57,438 nt of DNA, taken from positions 1 to 57,438 of the forward strand of contig JACTVT010000009.1 in NCBI GenBank assembly GCA_014465955.1, written 5' to 3'. Below the pieces are notes generated by a model. It was not told the origin of the DNA, did not search any database, and saw only the letters and a list, made by a program, of their open reading frames with translations. Below, piece by piece: positions 8,013 to 17,719 of the stretch. The DNA is from Eubacterium sp. (lineage in GTDB: Bacteria; Bacillota; Clostridia; Oscillospirales; Acutalibacteraceae). How positions within the stretch are numbered: position 1 is the stretch's first letter; every line of letters starts with the position of its first letter. The position numbers and the translations under genes are program-made.

Positions 8013-9594
8013 GAAACTGAACTCCGCTTACTCCCTTAGCCGAAGCGTAAAAGTTTGATTCATAAAACAGGGGAGTGTAGCAGTAAGTATCAATCAGCGC
8101 ACGCTCGCATTTTTCACATTCTTCGATAAAGTTTTCCGTATCTGCGCCTTTGGCGGTTTCAAGACTGTTTATAAAATCTTCATCGTAAAATCCTGTAATA
8201 TTGTTATCGCTGAAGGTTTGAAGAAATGATATGGGGCTCGCAGATGATGCCTTGAACGGATAAAGTGCAATATCGTAATCTCTTGCAGCAGTTCTCGTTT
8301 TCAGTTCGTTTTCAGGTATAGCCTCAAGTTTAATTGAAATACTTATTTTTTTGCCGTTAACATTTGAGATGGCACCGAGACTGCTTTGAACACCCTGAAG
8401 AATCTGCTTTGCAGCATCTTCCATTGTGTCAGGAACAATGAAGGTGAGTTCCGATGAATAAATTTTATCGTCTTTCGCCGCTTCTTTCCATAATTCGACT
8501 GCCTGTTCGCCGCTGTAGCCGAGTGTTACATCTTTGCTTTGCTCGGTAAACGGTTTGCCGTTTGCAGTGCACGACGGCGGAATAAAGCCTTTTGCTTTTG
8601 TAAGGAAGTCATATTCTTCATAATCAGGGTCTGAAAGTGAAAGTGCAATAGCGTGGCGTGCATCCTGATTTGCAAGAATTCCGCTGCCTGTGTTTATAAT
8701 CATCGCCCATGTGATGTTGCTGTAGGGTACAAGTTTTATTTTATCTTTTTCATTGATTGATACGGATTCGTACCCACGCAGATATGCACTGTCATAGTAA
8801 CCGCTGAGCAGTTTTTCGGCAAGCAGTTCGTTTTCTTCAACAATTTTAAGCGTCAGGTCTGTTGCTTTTGCAGGTGACGGGCCATTGTAATTTTTGTTAT
8901 TTTTGAGAATATATGATTTGTCAAGTTCATTTGTAACGATAAACTGACCATTGAACATTGTGTACATAAGGTCAAGACCGTATCTGCCGTTTGTTTTCTC
9001 GAAAAAGTCACGGTTGCACGGCATTGCCACAGCAGTTGAAAGTGCCTGCATAAAGCCGTTATCAGCAGATGAAAGTGTAATTTCAAGCGTGTATTTATCA
9101 ACAGCACGCACGCCGAGGCTGTCTGCCGCTGCACTGCCTTCGTATATAGCAGGAGCATTTTCTATGCACGAGATTGTTGAGTAAAGCGGACTTTCCGTTT
9201 CGCGGCTCACGGCACGCTGAAGTGCAAAAACAAAATCGTCTGCCGTTATTTCAGGATTATAATCTTCACCCATACGTTCCTGAACGGATTTGAAAATATA
9301 CCATTTCAGACCTTTCTGAAGATTAAAGGTGTATTTAAGTCCGTCGTTTTCTATGCGCCAACTTGCGGCACAGCCGGGTGTTATATTGCCCTCGTCATCA
9401 CTTCTTACAAGACCTTCAAAGCAGTTTTCTATAATCAGAAATTCGTCGGATTCGGCTGCAACCTGCGGGTCATAACTGTTGATTTTGCCGCTGAACGGGT
9501 AAATCAGATCTATCTTTTTTTCTTTTGCGCCGCAGCCGCTGAAAACAGAAATGACCAGCAGTATGCAGCATATAACTGAAATTGTTTTTTTCAT
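7963..9594 (-). CDS. Peptide/oligosaccharide ABC substrate-binding lipoprotein (SBP family 5)
   Basis: A 543-residue OppA/DppA-type solute-binding protein. The signal peptide ends in the lipobox FSGC with the lipidated Cys at residue 21. The mature part has the family layout: a start around SYDPQVAAESDEFLIIENCFEGLV, then ITPGCAASWRIENDGLKYTF, and ITADDFVFALQRAVS. Such proteins deliver peptides to Opp/Dpp permeases, but no permease or ATPase genes are adjacent, so this one is an orphan and may share a transporter encoded elsewhere or have a sensing role. It is the first gene of the minus-strand operon and has its own promoter candidate. A GGTGAT ribosome-binding site precedes the ATG. Confidence 0.88.
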   Translation of the reverse strand: MKKTISVICCILLVISVFSGCGAKEKKIDLIYPFSGKINSYDPQVAAESDEFLIIENCFEGLVRSDDEGNITPGCAASWRIENDGLKYTFNLQKGLKWYIFKSVQERMGEDYNPEITADDFVFALQRAVSRETESPLYSTISCIENAPAIYEGSAAADSLGVRAVDKYTLEITLSSADNGFMQALSTAVAMPCNRDFFEKTNGRYGLDLMYTMFNGQFIVTNELDKSYILKNNKNYNGPSPAKATDLTLKIVEENELLAEKLLSGYYDSAYLRGYESVSINEKDKIKLVPYSNITWAMIINTGSGILANQDARHAIALSLSDPDYEEYDFLTKAKGFIPPSCTANGKPFTEQSKDVTLGYSGEQAVELWKEAAKDDKIYSSELTFIVPDTMEDAAKQILQGVQSSLGAISNVNGKKISISIKLEAIPENELKTRTAARDYDIALYPFKASSASPISFLQTFSDNNITGFYDEDFINSLETAKGADTENFIEECEKCERALIDTYCYTPLFYESNFYASAKGVSGVQFHAGTGRVSFVYADRED

Positions 9595-9634
9595 ATTTTA
9601 ATCACCGAAATGTGTTTGATTTTTTAACTGTAAT

Positions 9635-9663
9635 ATTATAACAAATTTAATTACATTTGAAAA
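9635..9663 (-). promoter_or_regulatory. Promoter of the lipoprotein-nagB-metG operon
   Basis: On the minus strand, TTTTCA (9663-9658) and TATAAT (9640-9635) are 17 bases apart, and TGT directly precedes the -10 (extended -10). The start codon follows 40 bases downstream. Confidence 0.6.
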
Positions 9664-9843
9664 GGTATATTTTTCAATATTTATTTTCCGTTCATTTTCA
9701 ATGTTATCCGAAACAAATTTGTCTGCCTGTCCGATTTTTGTAAAAATGACATTGTTTTTGACAAAAATTGCGAAATATATAAAACGCCCGATAGCGTGTT
9801 ATAAAAACTTTTAGAATATTTTGAAAATTTCCAAAAATTTTTC

Positions 9844-9872
9844 TTGACATATTAATAAAGAACTATTATTAT
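9844..9872 (+). promoter_or_regulatory. rpoB promoter
   Basis: TTGACA at 9844-9849, a 17-base spacer and TATTAT at 9867-9872. It sits in the 414-base divergent gap between the lipoprotein gene and rpoB; the rest of the gap (9664-9843) is AT-rich with no gene. rplJ and rplL, often cotranscribed with rpoB, are not directly upstream here. Confidence 0.75.
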
Positions 9873-10008
9873 ATATGCACATTTAAAATGGGTAACTGTG
9901 TATATGCGGTTTTCCGCAGTGCAGTACGGTGAGCAGAAATTGCACGTTTTACTGTAAATCTCAGTCCATTTTTCAGTAAATCTAAAAGAAACGGAGTGAT
10001 TACCGACT
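9873..10008 (+). other. rpoB 5' leader
   Basis: About 130 bases of untranslated leader. Visible elements are a TGCGG/CCGCA hairpin with a T4 loop (9905-9918) and a GTGCA/TGCAC pair (9919-9923 with 9941-9945). The start of the leader, TGCACATTTAAAATGGG, resembles TGCACATATTAAACGGGG in the rpsL leader (from 17588). No known leader class is recognised. Confidence 0.45.
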
Positions 10009-13000
10009 ATGGTAAATGTGAAGGATGTACAACTCGGTACAACTACACGAAAAAGCTTTGCAAAAATCAATGAGGTTATGCAGATGCCGAACCTTATTGA
10101 GGTGCAGAAACATTCATACCAATGGTTTCTTGATGAGGGTCTTGAAGAAGTATTCCGTGATATCGGTTCAATAACCGATTATACAGGCAATCTTGTTCTT
10201 GATTTTATTGACTACACCATGGACGAGGACCCGAAGTATACTATTGCCCAGTGCAAGGCAAGAGATACCACATATGCAAAACCCCTTAAAGTAAGGGCAA
10301 GACTTCAGAATAAGGAAACAGGCGAGGTTAAGGAAAATGTTATCTATATGGGCGATTTCCCGTTGATGACAGATGCCGGCACCTTTGTTATAAACGGTGC
10401 TGAAAGATGTATTGTTTCACAACTTGTTCGTTCTCCGGGTGTTTACTACAATATGGAACACGATAAAACAGGTAAGGAACTTTTTACCAATACTGTTATT
10501 CCGAACAGAGGTGCGTGGCTTGAATATGAAACAGACGCCAACGACCTGTTTTATGTAAGAATTGATAAGAACAGAAAAATCTTTATAACAACTTTCCTTC
10601 GTGCGCTCGGTCTCGGCACTGATGATGAAATCCGTGAATTCTTCGGTGACGATGAAAGAATTGAGGCAACAATCGAAAAGGATACTACCAAAAACCAGGA
10701 AGAGGCTCTTCTTGAAGTTTATAAAAAACTTCGTCCGGGCGAACCTCCGACACTTGATACTGCACAGGCTCACCTTGACGGTCTTTTCTTTGATGCACAC
10801 AGATATGACCTTTCAAAGGTTGGCAGATATAAGTACAACAAAAAACTTGCAATCAGTGACCGTATCACAGGTTACAAACTTACACAGCCGATTATTTCTC
10901 CTATGGGTGAATTCCTTGCAGATGCAGGTGAATTTATTACTGAGGAAAAGGCACTTGAAATTGAAAATGCAGGTGTTATGAATGCATTTATTGATGTTGA
11001 CGGCAGGGAAGTCAAAGTTGTTTCAAACGGCATGGTTGATATTTCAAAGTATGTCGATTTTGACTGCAAGCCGCTCGGCATTAAAGAAAAGGTTTCTTAT
11101 CGTGTACTCGCTGAAATTCTTGAGAAGTGCGGTGATGATGAGCAGGCACTTAAAGAAGAAATCAAACTTCATCAGGATGATCTTGTACCTAAGCACATTG
11201 TTACAGATGATATTTTTGCAACCGTTTCATATCTCATTAACCTTGCAAACGGCGTCGGCACAACAGATGATATTGACCATCTCGGCAACCGCCGTATCCG
11301 TGCAGTCGGCGAACTTCTTCAGAATCAGTTCAGAATCGGTTTCACCCGTATGGAAAGAGTTATCCGTGAAAGAATGACTCTTCAGGTTCAGGATGATGAA
11401 GAGTCCATCACTCCGCAGGCTCTTATCAATATCCGCCCTGTAGTTGCTGCAATCAAAGAGTTCTTCGGTTCTTCTCCGCTTTCACAGTTTATGGATCAGA
11501 ACAACCCGCTTGCAGAACTTACGCATAAAAGACGTCTTTCAGCCCTCGGTCCGGGCGGTCTTTCAAGAGACCGTGCAGGTTTCGAGGTTCGAGATGTTCA
11601 CTATACACATTATGGCCGTATGTGCCCTATCGAAACTCCTGAAGGTCCTAACATCGGTCTTATCTCATATCTTGCTTGCTACAGCCGTCTTAATGAATAT
11701 GGCTTTATTGAGGCTCCTTACAGAAAGGTAGATAAGGAAACAGGCGTGGTTACATCGGAAGTTGTTTACATGACTGCTGATGTTGAGGATAATTTCACTG
11801 TAGCACAGGCAAACGAGCCGCTTGATGAAAACGGAAGATTTTTAAACAAGCGTGTAACCTGCCGTCACAGAGATGAGTTCATTACCTGTGAACCCGAAAA
11901 GGTTGACTATATGGACGTTTCGCCTAAGATGGTTGTTTCGGTTGCTACTGCAATGATTCCGTTCCTTGAAAACGATGACGCAAACCGTGCTCTTATGGGT
12001 GCAAACATGCAGAGGCAGGCAGTGCCGCTTCTTAAAACAGAGGCTCCCGTAGTCGGTACAGGTATGGAATACAAAGCAGCATATGACTCAGGCGTAGTTG
12101 TTGTTGCAAAGCGCGGCGGCGTAGTTACTGCCGTTGACGCAGATACGATTGAAATTACTGTTAAAAAGGGTGAGGTTGATAAGTACGAACTTGTTAAGTT
12201 CAGCGGTTCAAACCAGGGAACCTGCATTAACCAGCGCCCGATTGTTTCACTTAATCAGAAGATTGAGGACGGTCAGGTAATTGCCGACGGTCCTGCAACC
12301 TGCAACGGTGAAGTTTCACTCGGTAAGAATGCTCTTATAGGATTTATGACCTGGGAAGGTTATAACTATGAGGACGCTGTTCTTATCAATGAAAAAATGG
12401 TTCGTGATGATGTTTATACTTCAATTCATATTGAAGAGCATGAACTTGAGGCAAGAGATACCAAACTCGGACCTGAGGAAATCACAAGAGATATTCCGAA
12501 TGTCGGCGAAGATGCACTCAAAGACCTTGATGAAGACGGTATTATCCGTATCGGTGCTGAGGTTCACAGCGGTGATATTCTTGTAGGTAAGGTTACACCT
12601 AAGGGTGAAACAGAACTTACTGCCGAAGAAAGACTTCTTCGTGCAATCTTCGGTGAAAAGGCACGTGAAGTAAGAGATACATCAATGCGTGTTCCTCACG
12701 GTGAATACGGTATTGTTGTTGATGTTAAAGTATTTACCCGTGCAGACAGTGACGAACTGAATCCGGGTGTTAATAAAGTAGTAAGAGTTTACATTGCGCA
12801 GAAGAGAAAGATTCAGGTCGGCGATAAGATGGCAGGCCGTCACGGAAACAAGGGTGTTGTTTCAAGAGTTCTTCCTCAGGAAGATATGCCGTTCTTACCT
12901 GACGGCAGACCGCTTGATATCGTTCTTAACCCGCTCGGCGTACCTTCACGTATGAATATCGGACAGGTACTTGAAGTTCATCTCGGCTATGCGGCAATGG

Positions 13001-13716
13001 CTCTCGGATGGAAGATGTGCACACCTGTGTTCGACGGTGCTCACGAAGATGATATCCGTGAATGCTTAAAACTTGCAGGTCTTTCGGAAGACGGTAAAAC
13101 TGTTCTTACAGACGGCAGAACAGGTGAAAAATTTGATAATCCGATTACGGTCGGTTATATGTATTATCTTAAACTGCATCATCTTGTTGATGATAAGATT
13201 CATGCCCGTTCAACAGGTCCTTACAGTCTTGTTACACAGCAGCCGCTCGGTGGTAAAGCACAGTTCGGCGGTCAGCGTTTCGGTGAAATGGAAGTTTGGG
13301 CACTTGAGGCTTACGGTGCTGCTTACACACTTCAGGAAATCATCACTGTTAAGTCTGACGATGTTGTAGGCCGTGTTAAGACTTACGAGGCAATCGTTAA
13401 GGGTGAAAATATTCCTACATCCGGAACGCCAGAGTCCTTCAAGGTATTGTTTAAAGAACTTCAGGCTCTCGGCCTTGATACACGTCTTTACGATAAGGAA
13501 GGCAATGAGGTTGAACTTAAACAGGATCTCGATGACGGAACAGGCATTCAGCCTATTGATGACAATGCTTTCACTGAAGTTAATGATTTTGACAACGCAG
13601 GCGAGGGCTTCTCAATAGAAGATGCAGAAGATGAAGGTCAGGAAGCAGGTCAGTCTGATATGTTTAACGGAATTTTTGCTGATGAATCAGATTTTATGGA
13701 TTCCGATGACGAATAA
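10009..13716 (+). CDS. rpoB: DNA-directed RNA polymerase subunit beta
   Basis: A 1235-residue catalytic-core subunit of RNA polymerase. The rifampicin region is recognisable as SSPLSQFMDQNNPLAELTHK followed by RRLSALGPGGL near residues 488-520. The residues most often mutated in resistance (E. coli D516, H526, S531 equivalents) are wild type, while the position of E. coli Q510 is Pro. Further hallmarks are GRYKYNKKLA, MCPIETPEGPNIGL, KMAGRHGNKGVVSR and QQPLGGKAQFGGQRFGEME. The last 50 residues are a very acidic tail ending in DSDDE. The ATG has a GGAGTGATT site upstream. It is followed 49 bases later by rpoC. Confidence 0.99.
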   Translation: MVNVKDVQLGTTTRKSFAKINEVMQMPNLIEVQKHSYQWFLDEGLEEVFRDIGSITDYTGNLVLDFIDYTMDEDPKYTIAQCKARDTTYAKPLKVRARLQNKETGEVKENVIYMGDFPLMTDAGTFVINGAERCIVSQLVRSPGVYYNMEHDKTGKELFTNTVIPNRGAWLEYETDANDLFYVRIDKNRKIFITTFLRALGLGTDDEIREFFGDDERIEATIEKDTTKNQEEALLEVYKKLRPGEPPTLDTAQAHLDGLFFDAHRYDLSKVGRYKYNKKLAISDRITGYKLTQPIISPMGEFLADAGEFITEEKALEIENAGVMNAFIDVDGREVKVVSNGMVDISKYVDFDCKPLGIKEKVSYRVLAEILEKCGDDEQALKEEIKLHQDDLVPKHIVTDDIFATVSYLINLANGVGTTDDIDHLGNRRIRAVGELLQNQFRIGFTRMERVIRERMTLQVQDDEESITPQALINIRPVVAAIKEFFGSSPLSQFMDQNNPLAELTHKRRLSALGPGGLSRDRAGFEVRDVHYTHYGRMCPIETPEGPNIGLISYLACYSRLNEYGFIEAPYRKVDKETGVVTSEVVYMTADVEDNFTVAQANEPLDENGRFLNKRVTCRHRDEFITCEPEKVDYMDVSPKMVVSVATAMIPFLENDDANRALMGANMQRQAVPLLKTEAPVVGTGMEYKAAYDSGVVVVAKRGGVVTAVDADTIEITVKKGEVDKYELVKFSGSNQGTCINQRPIVSLNQKIEDGQVIADGPATCNGEVSLGKNALIGFMTWEGYNYEDAVLINEKMVRDDVYTSIHIEEHELEARDTKLGPEEITRDIPNVGEDALKDLDEDGIIRIGAEVHSGDILVGKVTPKGETELTAEERLLRAIFGEKAREVRDTSMRVPHGEYGIVVDVKVFTRADSDELNPGVNKVVRVYIAQKRKIQVGDKMAGRHGNKGVVSRVLPQEDMPFLPDGRPLDIVLNPLGVPSRMNIGQVLEVHLGYAAMALGWKMCTPVFDGAHEDDIRECLKLAGLSEDGKTVLTDGRTGEKFDNPITVGYMYYLKLHHLVDDKIHARSTGPYSLVTQQPLGGKAQFGGQRFGEMEVWALEAYGAAYTLQEIITVKSDDVVGRVKTYEAIVKGENIPTSGTPESFKVLFKELQALGLDTRLYDKEGNEVELKQDLDDGTGIQPIDDNAFTEVNDFDNAGEGFSIEDAEDEGQEAGQSDMFNGIFADESDFMDSDDE

Positions 13717-13765
13717 TGAATGACTGAAAACGCTATTACATTAATATATAAAGGAGTGCTTCCAA

Positions 13766-16700
13766 ATGATAAATGAAAATGAATTCAGTTCAATAAAAAT
13801 CGGTCTTGCATCTCCCGAACAGATCAGAAAATGGTCTTACGGAGAGGTTACAAAGCCTGAAACCATAAACTACAGAACTCTTAAGCCTGAAAGAGACGGT
13901 CTTTTCTGCGAAAGAATTTTCGGACCTATGAAGGACTGGGAATGTCACTGCGGAAAGTACAAAAGAGTTCGTTATAAAGGTAAAGTCTGCGAACGCTGCG
14001 GCGTTGAAATCACACGTTCAAAGGTTCGCCGTGAAAGAATGGGTCATATCGAACTCGCTGCCCCTGTATCACATATCTGGTATTTCAAGGGCATTCCGAG
14101 CCGTCTCGGTCTTGTGCTCGACATCAGCCCGAGATACCTTGAAAAGGTGCTTTATTTCGCACTTTATATTGTAACCGACCCGGGTGATACACCGCTTGAA
14201 AAGATGCAGATTCTTAATGAAAAAGAATATGCAGAAATGCGTGAAAGATATGAAGATGATTTTGAGGCAGGAATGGGTGCTGAGGCAATCAAAAAACTGC
14301 TTCAGGATATTGATGTTTTCAAACTTCGTGATGAACTTACTCAGGAACTTGACGGCGCTACAGGTCAGAAACGTGTAAGACTTCTTAAAAGACTTGATGT
14401 TGTTGATGCTTTCTGTAAGAGCGATAACAAACTTGAATGGATGATTCTTGATGTTATCCCTGTTGTTCCGCCCGATATCCGTCCGATGGTTCAGCTTGAC
14501 GGCGGCAGATTTGCAACATCAGACCTTAATGATCTCTACAGACGTGTTATCAACAGAAACAACCGTCTTAAGAGACTTCTTGAACTCGGCGCACCTGATA
14601 TTATCGTAAGAAATGAAAAGAGAATGCTTCAGGAATCTGTAGACGCTCTTATTGACAACGGCAGACGAGGCAGACCTGTTACAGGTCCTAACAACCGTCC
14701 GCTCAAGTCACTTTCGGATATGCTTAAAGGTAAGCAGGGTCGTTTCCGTCAGAATCTTCTCGGTAAACGTGTTGACTATTCAGGCCGTTCCGTTATTGTT
14801 GTAGGTCCTGAACTTAAAATGCATCAGTGCGGTCTTCCTAAGGAAATGGCTATTGAACTTTTCAAGCCTTTCGTTATGAAACGCCTTGTTGCAACAGGTG
14901 CTGCATCAAATATTAAATCAGCAAGAAAAATGGTAGAGCGTGCAGCAAATCCTGCTGTTTGGGATGCTCTTGAAGTTGTAATCAAGGATCATCCTGTAAT
15001 GCTTAACCGTGCCCCCACACTTCACCGTCTTGGTATTCAGGCATTTGAGCCTGTTCTTGTTGAAGGAAGAGCAATCAAACTTCATCCGCTTTCCTGTACG
15101 GCGTTCAATGCTGACTTTGACGGTGACCAGATGGCTGTTCACGTACCGCTTTCGGCAGAGGCTCAGGCAGAGGCACGTATGCTTATGCTTGCTGCTAATA
15201 ACCTGCTTAAACCGTCAGACGGTAAGCCTGTTGCAGTTCCTACACAGGATATGGTTATCGGTTCATATTACCTTACAATGATTAAAGAGGGCGAACCGGG
15301 TCAGCCTAAGTTCTTTACAAATGAAGACAGAACAGAAGAAATTACATTTGATAAGGCTAAGGAATTAACAAAAGGTGATCTTTCAGACGCTGAAATCCTT
15401 TGCGATTATGATGATTTTGCACTTGCAGAAAATTACGGTATTTACCGTGCATTCAGAATTTTCAGAGATAAAGATGAGGCTATGATGGCATATCAGGAGG
15501 GTTCTCTCGGTATGCATTCACCGGCAAGAATTCGTGTTTCAAAGGAAACGGAAGACGGTATTAAATCTGCTGTTATCGTCACAACAATCGGACGTATTAT
15601 CTTCAACAATCCTATTCCGCAGGATCTCGGCTTTGTTGACCGTTCAAATCCTGATAATGAGTTTGAACCTGAAATCGGCTTTGTTGTTAAGAAGAAACAG
15701 TTAGGTCAGATTGCAGACAGACTTATTACTGTTCACGGTGTATCTGTTGCATCGGTTGCTCTTGACGCTATAAAGGCTCAGGGCTATAAATATTCAACAG
15801 TGTCAGGCACAACGGTTGCTGTATGCGATGCACTTATTCCGGATGCTAAAAAGTCTTTCCTTGATGAGGCTGAAAAGAAGGTTGACGAAATTACTGCCAA
15901 CTATAATTACGGTCTTATCACAAATGAAGAACGTTCATCTGCCGTTATTAAGGCTTGGGAAGACTGTACAAATAAAGTTACAAATGAACTTACTTCAAAC
16001 TTTGACGGTACGCATAACCCGATTCATATGATGGTAGACTCCGGTGCTCGTGGTAGTACTGCTCAGTTGCGTCAGCTCGCAGGTATGAGAGGTCTTATTG
16101 CAAACACAGCAGGTAAAACAATCGAAATCCCGATTCGTGCGAACTACCGTGAAGGTCTTAATATTCTTGAATACTTCATTTCATCACGTGGTGCACGTAA
16201 AGGTCTTGCAGATACGGCTCTTCGTACTGCTGACTCAGGTTATCTTACACGTCGTCTTGTTGACGTATCACAGGACGTTATTATCCGTGATGATGACTGC
16301 GGCTGCCATGAAGGCATTGTCGTTAAGGCTATTATGGATGGTAACCGTGAACTTGAATCACTTCACGAAAGACTTGTCGGCAGATTCCCGCTTGACCCTG
16401 TTATTGATGAGGCAACAGGTGAAGTTCTTGCCGCTCCTGATGAAATGATGACTCCTGAAATTGCAGATAAAATTGTTGCTGCAGGTATCAAAGAAGTTAA
16501 AATCCGTTCACTTATCACATGTAAGTCACGTCACGGCGTTTGCCGCAAGTGCTATGGTTCAAACCTTGCATTCAACGAGCCTGTTCAGGTTGGTGAGGCA
16601 GTCGGTATTATTGCTGCGCAGTCAATCGGTGAACCGGGTACACAGCTTACAATGAGAACGTTCCACACCGGCGGTATCGCAGGCGGTGAAGATATTACAC

Positions 16701-17518
16701 AGGGTCTTCCGCGTGTAGAAGAATTGTTTGAGGCAAGAAAGCCTAAGCAGTATGCTATTCTTTCTGAAATTGACGGTACTGTTCGTTTTGAGGAAATCAA
16801 AAAGTCAAATCACGTTGTTGTTACAAACAGCGAAACGCTTGAAGAAAAGAAATATCTTATTCCTTACGGTTTCAGACTTCACGAAGAAATTGTTGAGGGT
16901 GCAAAGGTTGTTAAGGGTCAGGAACTCACTTACGGTTCAAAGAATCCGCACGACGTACTTGCAATTCTCGGCGAAGAGGCAGTTTATAATTACCTTATCC
17001 GTGAAGTTCAGTTCGCTTACCGTACACAGGGTGTTGATATCAACGATAAGCACATTGAGGTTATCGTTCGTCAGATGCTCAAGAAATGTACAGTTGACGA
17101 AGAGGGCGATACAGATCTTGTTTCAGGCACAATGGTTGATGTTGCTGCTGTTGATGAGGCAAATGAGATTATCGAAAACAGAATCAAAGCAGGCGAGACA
17201 AACCTTAAGAAAGCAACTTATATTCCTATTCTTATGGGTATCACAAAGGCTTCACTTGCTACGGATTCCTTCCTCTCAGCCGCTTCATTCCAGGAAACAA
17301 CAAGAGTTCTTACCGATGCCGCTATCAGAGGCAAGAGCGATCCGCTTATCGGTCTTAAAGAAAACGTTATTATCGGTAAACTTGTTCCTGCCGGAACAGG
17401 TATGGATGTATTCCGTGATGTTGATGTTGTTCCGAGTTATTTCTCTGCAGAAGGCTCAGAAGAAATTTTAAATTTAGAACAATTGCAAAAGTTATTGACA
17501 AACAGTGTTAATGAGTGA
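13766..17518 (+). CDS. rpoC: DNA-directed RNA polymerase subunit beta'
   Basis: A 1250-residue subunit that carries the active-site magnesium loop NADFDGD at residues 448-454. The N-terminal zinc ribbon uses C60, C62, C75 and C78. The second zinc site is formed by the DDCGC and CKSRHGVCRKCY cysteines near residues 840-930. The bridge-helix and trigger-loop region (GEAVGIIAAQSIGEPGTQLT, then MRTFHTGG) is intact. AAAGGAG precedes the ATG by a normal distance. The 3' end of the coding region also contains the -35 box of a promoter facing the rpsL operon. No large lineage insertion is apparent. Confidence 0.99.
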   Translation: MINENEFSSIKIGLASPEQIRKWSYGEVTKPETINYRTLKPERDGLFCERIFGPMKDWECHCGKYKRVRYKGKVCERCGVEITRSKVRRERMGHIELAAPVSHIWYFKGIPSRLGLVLDISPRYLEKVLYFALYIVTDPGDTPLEKMQILNEKEYAEMRERYEDDFEAGMGAEAIKKLLQDIDVFKLRDELTQELDGATGQKRVRLLKRLDVVDAFCKSDNKLEWMILDVIPVVPPDIRPMVQLDGGRFATSDLNDLYRRVINRNNRLKRLLELGAPDIIVRNEKRMLQESVDALIDNGRRGRPVTGPNNRPLKSLSDMLKGKQGRFRQNLLGKRVDYSGRSVIVVGPELKMHQCGLPKEMAIELFKPFVMKRLVATGAASNIKSARKMVERAANPAVWDALEVVIKDHPVMLNRAPTLHRLGIQAFEPVLVEGRAIKLHPLSCTAFNADFDGDQMAVHVPLSAEAQAEARMLMLAANNLLKPSDGKPVAVPTQDMVIGSYYLTMIKEGEPGQPKFFTNEDRTEEITFDKAKELTKGDLSDAEILCDYDDFALAENYGIYRAFRIFRDKDEAMMAYQEGSLGMHSPARIRVSKETEDGIKSAVIVTTIGRIIFNNPIPQDLGFVDRSNPDNEFEPEIGFVVKKKQLGQIADRLITVHGVSVASVALDAIKAQGYKYSTVSGTTVAVCDALIPDAKKSFLDEAEKKVDEITANYNYGLITNEERSSAVIKAWEDCTNKVTNELTSNFDGTHNPIHMMVDSGARGSTAQLRQLAGMRGLIANTAGKTIEIPIRANYREGLNILEYFISSRGARKGLADTALRTADSGYLTRRLVDVSQDVIIRDDDCGCHEGIVVKAIMDGNRELESLHERLVGRFPLDPVIDEATGEVLAAPDEMMTPEIADKIVAAGIKEVKIRSLITCKSRHGVCRKCYGSNLAFNEPVQVGEAVGIIAAQSIGEPGTQLTMRTFHTGGIAGGEDITQGLPRVEELFEARKPKQYAILSEIDGTVRFEEIKKSNHVVVTNSETLEEKKYLIPYGFRLHEEIVEGAKVVKGQELTYGSKNPHDVLAILGEEAVYNYLIREVQFAYRTQGVDINDKHIEVIVRQMLKKCTVDEEGDTDLVSGTMVDVAAVDEANEIIENRIKAGETNLKKATYIPILMGITKASLATDSFLSAASFQETTRVLTDAAIRGKSDPLIGLKENVIIGKLVPAGTGMDVFRDVDVVPSYFSAEGSEEILNLEQLQKLLTNSVNE

Positions 17519-17524
17519 TATAAT
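17495..17524 (+). promoter_or_regulatory. rpsL-operon promoter inside the rpoC 3' end
   Basis: Consensus TTGACA at 17495-17500 lies within the last codons of rpoC, and consensus TATAAT at 17519-17524 overlaps the stop codon. The spacer is 18 bases and TGA before the -10 makes it an extended -10. Confidence 0.75.
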
Positions 17525-17719
17525 TCTAATTTGTGTGGGTGAAGATTTGTCATTTCTCACAAATAAGACGGAATATTTTCGTTAAAATGCACATATTAAA
17601 CGGGGCAGCATTTGCTGCCCTGCTGATGTGCGTTTAAATGACAGTTTAAATTTTATACTTTTTTGAACTGCCATTTATGCGCATATTGCGTATAAAATAA
17701 TCAGAAAGGAGATAAACTA
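17525..17719 (+). other. Structured leader of the rpsL-rpsG-fusA-tuf transcript
   Basis: About 195 bases without a gene, where many Bacillota carry an L7Ae-like gene. It contains three successive possible stem-loops: GGGCAGC/GCTGCCC with an ATTT loop (17603-17620), CAGTT/AACTG around 17643-17672, and ATGCGC/GCGTAT just before the ribosome-binding site. GCACAT (17589-17594) can pair with ATGTGC (17626-17631), extending the first stem. No factor-independent terminator T-run follows the first hairpin. Confidence 0.5.

Noticed and set aside
16728..17471. A 247-codon open frame in another frame of rpoC
   Set aside because: Out-of-frame shadow rich in Leu, Arg and Ser, lying wholly within rpoC.
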